This document shows positions 59,157 through 64,000 of a stretch of 64,000 nucleotides of DNA, one piece after another (within the stretch, counting starts at the first letter, position 1; each line of letters begins with the position of its first letter). The notes below the pieces were generated by a model. The model was not told where the DNA came from and did no database searches. It worked only from the letters and a program-made list of their open reading frames with translations. Source of the stretch: Bradyrhizobium sp. CCGB01 (GTDB taxonomy: Bacteria > Pseudomonadota > Alphaproteobacteria > Rhizobiales > Xanthobacteraceae). Position numbers and translations under genes: made by a program. Where the stretch lies: NCBI RefSeq assembly GCF_024199795.1, contig NZ_JANADK010000001.1:6820001-6884000 (forward strand), in the 5' to 3' direction.

Positions 59157-59804
59157 ATGAAGACCGTTTCCGTCGAAGAGGCTGTCGCCATGATCCCCAA
59201 AGGCGCCAGCGTGATGGTGGGCGGATTCATGGGTGTCGGGACTCCGGAACGTCTGCTCGACGAGATCGTCCGCCAGAACAAGACCGGGCTAACGCTGATT
59301 TCCAACGACGCTGCAATCCCCGGCAAGGGCGTCGGAAAGCTGTTCGAGGCGGGCCTCGTTTCGCGGCTGACCGCGACCCATATCGGCCTCAATCCGAAGG
59401 CGCAGCAGCAGATGCTGACGAACCAGATCGCGGTCGATCTCATTCCCCAAGGGACCTTCGCCGAACGTATCCGTGCCGGTGGATGCGGCCTCGGCGGCGT
59501 GCTGACGCCAACCGGCGTCGGCACCCTGGTCGCGGAAGGCAAGCGTCAGATCGAGGTCGACGGAAAGCCGTTCCTGCTCGAGACCGCGTTGCGCGCGCAG
59601 TTCGCCCTGGTGCATGCCTTCCTCGCGGATTACCTCGGCAACCTCGCCTACGCGCTGACCTCGCGCAACTTCAATCCGGTGATGGCGATGGCGGCGGATA
59701 CGGTGATCGTGACGGCGGAGAACATCGTTCCCGTGGGCGTCATCGCGCCCGATCACGTGATGACGCCGGCGCCGCTCGTCGACTATCTCATTGCCAACGG
59801 GTGA
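59157..59804 (+). CDS. atoD: Acyl CoA:acetate/3-oxoacid CoA-transferase alpha subunit
   Basis: A 215-residue subunit with the family-I CoA-transferase alpha pattern: VSVEEAVAMIPKGASVMVGG, MGVGTPERLLDEIV, NDAAIPGKGVGKLFEAG and RIRAGGCGLGGVLTPTGVGT. With the beta subunit encoded next, it moves CoA between short-chain acids such as acetoacetate and acetate or succinate. GGAGG precedes the ATG. It heads a three-gene operon behind a FixK box, suggesting microaerobic expression. Confidence 0.9.
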   Translation: MKTVSVEEAVAMIPKGASVMVGGFMGVGTPERLLDEIVRQNKTGLTLISNDAAIPGKGVGKLFEAGLVSRLTATHIGLNPKAQQQMLTNQIAVDLIPQGTFAERIRAGGCGLGGVLTPTGVGTLVAEGKRQIEVDGKPFLLETALRAQFALVHAFLADYLGNLAYALTSRNFNPVMAMAADTVIVTAENIVPVGVIAPDHVMTPAPLVDYLIANG

Positions 59805-59808
59805 GACC

Positions 59809-60459
59809 ATGGACGCACAGACCATCATCGCCCGGCGCGTCGCCAAGGAGCTTCACAGCGGCGACCTCGTCAATCTCGGCATCGGCATTCCGACGCTGGT
59901 CGCGAATTACGTCTCCGCCGATCTGAAGGTGTTCTTCCAGTCGGAAAATGGCCTGATCGGCACCGGCCCGATCCCGGAGCAAGGAATGGCGCATCCGCTG
60001 CTGACGGACGCGGGCGGTCGCCCGATCAGTGCGTTGCCGGGCGCCTCCACCTTCGACAGCGCGATGTCGTTCGGACTGATCCGTGGCGGCCATGTCGATG
60101 TCACCGTCCTTGGCGGCCTCCAGGTCGACGCGCACGGTCACCTCGCCAACTGGATGATCCCCGGCAAGATGGTGCCGGGCATGGGCGGCGCAATGGACCT
60201 CGTCAGCGGCGCCAAGCGCGTGATCGTCGCCATGCAGCATGCCGCAAAAGGCAAATCGAAGATCGTCCGGAAATGCAACCTGCCCCTGACCTCGGCGCGG
60301 CCGGTGAACATGGTGGTCACCGATATGGCCGTCATCGTTTTTCCCGACGGCAAGGCGACCCTGCTGGAGACGGCGCCCGGCGTCAGCGTCAGTGAGATCA
60401 TCGCCGTGACGGACGCCGAGCTCGTCATTCCCGACGACGTCGGCGAAATGCAGATCTGA
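59809..60459 (+). CDS. atoA: Acyl CoA:acetate/3-oxoacid CoA-transferase beta subunit
   Basis: A 216-residue subunit. The active-site Glu lies in SENGLIGTGP. VNLGIGIPTLVANYVSADLK and HLANWMIPGKMVPGMGGAMD are other conserved regions. It forms the catalytic half of the AtoDA-type enzyme. The ATG at 59809 is four bases after the alpha-subunit stop, so the two are translationally coupled. The usual downstream atoB (thiolase) is missing; a MaoC gene follows instead. Confidence 0.9.
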   Translation: MDAQTIIARRVAKELHSGDLVNLGIGIPTLVANYVSADLKVFFQSENGLIGTGPIPEQGMAHPLLTDAGGRPISALPGASTFDSAMSFGLIRGGHVDVTVLGGLQVDAHGHLANWMIPGKMVPGMGGAMDLVSGAKRVIVAMQHAAKGKSKIVRKCNLPLTSARPVNMVVTDMAVIVFPDGKATLLETAPGVSVSEIIAVTDAELVIPDDVGEMQI

Positions 60460-60466
60460 CGAGGTC

Positions 60467-60931
60467 ATGGCCATGCCGATATTTGGCGATTTCAACGAGA
60501 TCAAAGCCGCCGTCGGCACCGAGATCGGCGTCAGCGACTGGATCGGGGTGACTCAGGACCGCATCAACAAATTCGCCGAGGCGACCTGCGACGAGCAGTG
60601 GATTCATGTCGATCAGGAGCGCGCGAAGAGAGAGCTGCCCGGAGGCACCACCATCGCCCACGGGCTGTTGTCACTTGCGCTTGCGCCGCTCTTCATCCGC
60701 TCGGTGATCGGCCTGAAGGGCCTGCGAAGTACCCTGAACTACGGTGCAGACCGGATCAGGTATCTGGCGCCGGTGCCGGCCGGCGCCAGGCTGCGCGGCC
60801 GCGTCACGGTCGCGGAAGCCGAGGACGTCCCGCCTGATGGCCTTCGCGTGAACTATCATCTCGTGATCGAGATCGAAGGCGGAAAGAAGCCCGCCTGCGT
60901 CGCCGAGCTGATTGCCTTGCACTACCGCTGA
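60467..60931 (+). CDS. MaoC-like (R)-specific enoyl-CoA hydratase
   Basis: A 154-residue hot-dog-fold protein. The catalytic Asp and His are in the DEQWIHVD region, followed by TTIAHGLLSLAL. The size and motif fit an (R)-hydratase of the NodN/MaoC group. It would interconvert enoyl-CoA and (R)-3-hydroxyacyl-CoA, linking beta-oxidation intermediates to hydroxyalkanoates or to FabI-type reduction. ATG 60467 lies very close to its GAGG; ATG 60473 is better spaced. Third gene of the atoDA operon, convergent with fabI. Confidence 0.87.
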   Translation: MAMPIFGDFNEIKAAVGTEIGVSDWIGVTQDRINKFAEATCDEQWIHVDQERAKRELPGGTTIAHGLLSLALAPLFIRSVIGLKGLRSTLNYGADRIRYLAPVPAGARLRGRVTVAEAEDVPPDGLRVNYHLVIEIEGGKKPACVAELIALHYR

Positions 60932-60937
60932 GTCAAT

Positions 60938-61726
60938 TCAGTCGATGATGTGGTAGCCGCCGTCGATATAAAGAACGCTACCGGTGATCAGCCTGGCGCC
61001 GTCGAGCGCCAGGAACGCCGTCGCGTTGCCGACGTCATCGATGCTGACGAGACTTCGCGCCGGTGCCTTCGACTGCGCCTTGTCCATGAGCTCGTCGAAT
61101 TCGGGGATGCCCGATGCCGCGCGCGTCGCCAACGGGCCCGGCGAGATCGCGTGGACGCGGATGCCCTTCGGGCCCAGCTCTGCCGCGATGTAGCGAACCG
61201 ATGCTTCGAGGGCGGCCTTGGCCACGCCCATCAGATTGTAATTTTCAACCACCATCTGACTGCCGTAATAGGTCATGGTGAATATGGTGCCGCCATTCTT
61301 CATCAGCGGCTCGGCCAGATGCGCCATGCGCATGAACGACCAGCACGAGACGTCCATGGTCTTGAGGAAGCCATCGCGGCCAACATCCACCACACGGCCG
61401 TGCAGCGCTTCCTTCGGCGAGAAGGCGATCGAGTGCAGCAGGAAATCGAGCTGCCCCCATTCCTTCGTAATGCGTTCGAACACCTGCTCCGTCTGCCCTT
61501 CGGCCATCACGTCCAGCGGCATGAAGATCGAGGACTCAAGCGCCTGCGCCAGCGGCTCGACGTGCTTTTTGGCGCGGTCGTTGAGGTACGTGACGGCGAG
61601 ATCTGCTCCCAGCGCGCGAAATGCCTTCGCGCAACCCCACGCGATCGATTGGTCGTTCGCGATGCCGACAATGAGGCCTTTCTTTCCCTTCAGGGCGACC
61701 TTGGTATCCGGAAATACGGGAATCAT
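60938..61726 (-). CDS. fabI: Enoyl-[acyl-carrier-protein] reductase FabI-type
   Basis: A 262-residue SDR-fold protein with the FabI nucleotide motif [32 protein letters not shown] and the catalytic Y-x6-K in [20 protein letters not shown]. The C-terminus [12 protein letters not shown] is typical. It reduces enoyl-ACP (or possibly enoyl-CoA) with NAD(P)H. It overlaps the acetate kinase stop (ATGA) and is the last gene of pta-ackA-fabI. A second FabI in this genome would be expected for essential fatty acid synthesis; this copy may serve fermentative chain reduction. Confidence 0.88.
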   Translation of the reverse strand: MIPVFPDTKVALKGKKGLIVGIANDQSIAWGCAKAFRALGADLAVTYLNDRAKKHVEPLAQALESSIFMPLDVMAEGQTEQVFERITKEWGQLDFLLHSIAFSPKEALHGRVVDVGRDGFLKTMDVSCWSFMRMAHLAEPLMKNGGTIFTMTYYGSQMVVENYNLMGVAKAALEASVRYIAAELGPKGIRVHAISPGPLATRAASGIPEFDELMDKAQSKAPARSLVSIDDVGNATAFLALDGARLITGSVLYIDGGYHIID

Positions 61727-62937
61727 GACACCCTCTTGTGTTTTGCGTCGCGCGATGGCCCGTTCATCAGCAGCGACAGCGTATGCCGTGCAATCATCAA
61801 TTCCTCGTCGGTCGGCACGACATAGACTGGTATGAGACTGCCGGGCCGCGATATCAGTCGCGAATGGCGCGCGTTTTCCGCCGCGTCGAGCGTGACGCCC
61901 AGCCACCCGAACTGCTCGACCACGCGCGCACGGATTCCGGCGGAGTTCTCGCCGATCCCCGCCGTGAAGACGAACGCGTCCAGGCCCTGCAACGCGGCGA
62001 CGAGCATGCCGGCATTGAGCCCGATCCGGTAGACGAAATGATCGATCGCCAGTTTTGCATTGAAGCTGTCGCTGGCCTCGAGTTCCCGCATGTCGTTGCT
62101 GAGGCCGGACAGCCCCTTCAATCCGCAATCGCGATAGAGGAAGTCCTGGATTTTCGCGGCGGACAGGCCCTTTTCGGACATCAGGTAAAGCACGACGCCG
62201 GGGTCCAGCTGTCCGGGGCGCGTGCCCATCGGAAGCCCGTCGAGCGCGGTAAAGCCCATCGTGCTCTCGACGCTCTGCCCGCCTTTCATCGCGCACATCG
62301 ATGCACCGCTGCCGAGATGGGCGACAATCACGCGCAGCCCGGCAATCTCGGGCGCGATCTGCGGCAGGGCTTTCGAAATGTATTCGTACGATAGCCCGTG
62401 GAATCCGTAACGCCGCACGCCCTCGGAATGAAGCTGGTGCGGGATCGCGTAATGGTCGGCGACCGCGCTGTGCGTGCGATGAAAGGCCGTGTCGAAACAG
62501 GCGACCTGCGGCAGTTCGGGAAAGCGGCTCAGGATCGAGCGGATCGGGGCCAGGTTATGCGGCTGATGCAGGGGGGCCAGCGTGGCAAAGCGCTCGAGAC
62601 GCGACACCACGCCATGTTCGATCAGCACGGGCCGATCATATTCCGGGCCGCCATGCACCACACGGTGTCCGACCGCGACCGGATGAATCCGCATTTCCTC
62701 CCGCAGCCATTCGCCGGCAACACCCATCGCGCCCGGAACATCCGGGACTGCCTCGATCGGATAGGCACGATCGGCCAACGGGTCGCCGGTCGTGCCGCTC
62801 GCCCGCAGACGCGGGCGGCTGCCGATGCCCTCCATCTGACCCTTGATCTGGCGCCGCAGCCTGCCTTCCCCCTCGATCGAGAAGACCTGGAACTTGACGC
62901 TTGATGAGCCCGCGTTGACGACAAGAATGGTGTCCAT
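61723..62937 (-). CDS. ackA: Acetate/propionate (acyl) kinase
   Basis: A 404-residue kinase with [50 protein letters not shown] and [10 protein letters not shown], all diagnostic of acetokinases. It converts acyl phosphate and ADP to acid and ATP. I take ATG 62937; GTG 62946 would overlap the stop of the phosphotransacylase gene. It is coupled to both neighbours. It should work with the upstream phosphotransacylase to make ATP from acyl-CoA. Confidence 0.93.
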   Translation of the reverse strand: MDTILVVNAGSSSVKFQVFSIEGEGRLRRQIKGQMEGIGSRPRLRASGTTGDPLADRAYPIEAVPDVPGAMGVAGEWLREEMRIHPVAVGHRVVHGGPEYDRPVLIEHGVVSRLERFATLAPLHQPHNLAPIRSILSRFPELPQVACFDTAFHRTHSAVADHYAIPHQLHSEGVRRYGFHGLSYEYISKALPQIAPEIAGLRVIVAHLGSGASMCAMKGGQSVESTMGFTALDGLPMGTRPGQLDPGVVLYLMSEKGLSAAKIQDFLYRDCGLKGLSGLSNDMRELEASDSFNAKLAIDHFVYRIGLNAGMLVAALQGLDAFVFTAGIGENSAGIRARVVEQFGWLGVTLDAAENARHSRLISRPGSLIPVYVVPTDEELMIARHTLSLLMNGPSRDAKHKRVS

Positions 62938-62942
62938 GGCGA

Positions 62943-63905
62943 TCACGCCGCAACTGTCGGTGCTTTTTGCCGTCTAGCTTGTGCATAAAGCGCCGCGACG
63001 GCGCAGGACGCCATTCGCGCACGCGGCGCGTCGGCGCGCGATGTCAGCACCACCGGCACGCGAGCGCCGAGCACGACGCCGGCGCCATCCGCCTTGGCGA
63101 AATAGGCCAGGTTCTTCGCCAGCATGTTGCCGGCCTCGAGGTCGGGAACGACCAGGATCTGCGCCCGGCCGGCGACCTCCGACGTGATGCCCTTGATCCG
63201 TGCCGCCTCCAGATCGATGGCATTGTCGAACGCCAGCGGACCGTCGAGCAGGCCGCCGGTGATCTGCCCGCGATCGGCCATCTTGCAAAGCGCCGCCGCC
63301 TCGATCGTCGAGGGGATCTTCGACGTCACGGTCTCGACCGCCGACAGGATCGCCACCCGCGGCAGCTTGCCGAAGCCGGCCTGCACATAGAGGTCGATCG
63401 CGTTCTGGATGATGTCGCGCTTGGCGTCGAGGTCGGGGAAGATGTTGATTGCCGCATCGGTGACGAAAATCGTCTCGGCATAGGCCGGCACGTCCATGAC
63501 GAACACGTGGCTGATGCGCCGGTCGGTGCGCAGGCCACCGACCTTCGCCGTGACCGCACGCATCAATTCGTCCGTATGCAGACTGCCCTTCATCAGCAGC
63601 TCGCCCCTGGCAGCATGGATCAATTCGACGCTCTTGGTGGCTGCCTCGTCACTGTGCGCCGCATCGACAATCTCGAACGATGAGATGTCGAGGCCAAATT
63701 TGGCGGCGGTATCCCTTATCTTTCCGCTAGGTCCCACCAGAAGCGGTCGGATGATGCCGGCACTTGCGCTATCGACGGCACCGCGCAGCGATGTCTCGTC
63801 GCAGGGATGCACGACGACGGTCGGCGCCGGCGGCATGGCCTTGGCGGCTGCAATCAGCCGGTCATATTTGCTGGGCGACCGCGTCTGCATCGTGTCCACC
63901 GACAT
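62943..63905 (-). CDS. Phosphate acetyl/butyryltransferase
   Basis: A 320-residue phosphotransacylase. [57 protein letters not shown] and GALLDGP-like ([15 protein letters not shown]) are characteristic. In many proteobacteria this type is fused to a MaoC domain; here the MaoC protein is separate (60467). It converts acyl-CoA and phosphate to acyl phosphate. GGGAGAG precedes the ATG. First visible gene of the pta-ackA-fabI run; the promoter is probably upstream of the next gene. Confidence 0.9.
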   Translation of the reverse strand: MSVDTMQTRSPSKYDRLIAAAKAMPPAPTVVVHPCDETSLRGAVDSASAGIIRPLLVGPSGKIRDTAAKFGLDISSFEIVDAAHSDEAATKSVELIHAARGELLMKGSLHTDELMRAVTAKVGGLRTDRRISHVFVMDVPAYAETIFVTDAAINIFPDLDAKRDIIQNAIDLYVQAGFGKLPRVAILSAVETVTSKIPSTIEAAALCKMADRGQITGGLLDGPLAFDNAIDLEAARIKGITSEVAGRAQILVVPDLEAGNMLAKNLAYFAKADGAGVVLGARVPVVLTSRADAPRARMASCAVAALYAQARRQKAPTVAA

Positions 63906-63934
63906 GATCTCTCTCCCGCTCCCGTGAACCTGCC

Positions 63935-64000
63935 TTACGACGCTTTCGCCTTGGGATCGAAAGGGGCTACGTTCGAGTCCCGCTCCCCTCCGGCCTCCAC
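63935..64000 (-). CDS. C-terminal end of a minus-strand gene
   Basis: The last 21 codons read VEAGGERDSNVAPFDPKAKA and end in TAA, 29 bases upstream of the phosphotransacylase start. The frame is open to the right edge. Position suggests it belongs to the same operon; neighbours of pta-ackA-fabI in related genomes are often DUF3141 (PhaC-like) proteins, but this fragment is too short to tell. Confidence 0.5.
   Translation of the reverse strand: MEAGGERDSNVAPFDPKAKAS

Overview
The window looks like chromosomal DNA of a slow-growing alphaproteobacterium close to Bradyrhizobium. The grounds are very high GC, many Bug-type binding proteins, HWE/HisKA_2 kinases and FixJ/FixK-like regulators, and intergenic palindromes of a kind I associate with Bradyrhizobium. 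I see no rRNA, tRNA, CRISPR array, complete insertion sequence or complete prophage. No database search was possible, so family names rest on motifs read by eye.

Layout. 1-7.7 kb: the 3' end of an M20-type amidohydrolase, a stand-alone bamA, small secreted proteins, an integrase scrap, an MFS transporter and a Bug protein. 8-11.8 kb: a winged-helix/STAND-ATPase regulator (A) and an aldo/keto reductase. 11.9-15.3 kb: an emrAB-like efflux operon divergent from a TetR gene, with two operator-like sites between them. 15.4-20.8 kb: a minus-strand run (msrA, cupin, OsmC, enoyl-CoA hydratase-like, epoxide hydrolase, glyoxalase-like, HisKA_2 kinase). 21.1-30.8 kb: regulators B and C (paralogs of A), two paralogous genes of unknown function, a DJ-1/PfpI protein and an AraC regulator. 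30.9-42 kb: a DMSO-reductase-family molybdoenzyme, several tiny genes, a Crp/Fnr gene coupled to a CheB-CheR-PAS-HWE kinase, and a CheB divergent from a single-domain response regulator. 41-64 kb: an apparent low-oxygen island with DUF3300/DUF2950 proteins, an ABC-type binding protein, a sensor kinase, an HlyD protein, PPK2, SulP, FixJ- and FixK-like regulators, a K+ channel, acetoacetate-type CoA-transferase, MaoC, FabI, acetate kinase and phosphotransacylase.

Two regulatory patterns tie many of these genes together. First, six promoters between 19.2 and 29.8 kb carry TAAC direct repeats in exact 10-bp register, mostly followed by GAGCC: consensus TAAC-N6-TAAC-N6-TAAC-GRGCC. All face the downstream gene. 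They precede epoxide hydrolase, kinase-glyoxalase, unknown gene 1, PfpI, unknown gene 2 and AraC. This geometry suits an OmpR/CadC-type winged-helix protein, so a winged-helix/STAND paralog is a natural candidate reader. This is the best candidate for an undescribed system here.

Second, seven TTGA-N6-TCAA (FNR/FixK) boxes lie between 44.2 and 59.1 kb, each 54-77 nt before a start codon. The FixK-like protein at 56.4 kb has the E-x-x-S-R recognition helix expected for TTGA. Genes with boxes include DUF3300-DUF2950, PPK2, the HlyD pair, two paralogous glycine-rich secreted proteins and the CoA-transferase operon. This suggests a microaerobic regulon joining acyl-CoA/acyl-phosphate metabolism, polyphosphate and envelope functions.

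Decay is visible: a truncated AspT-like transporter, a frameshifted secreted protein just behind a FixK box, a DUF1275-like fragment before SulP, and an integrase tail.
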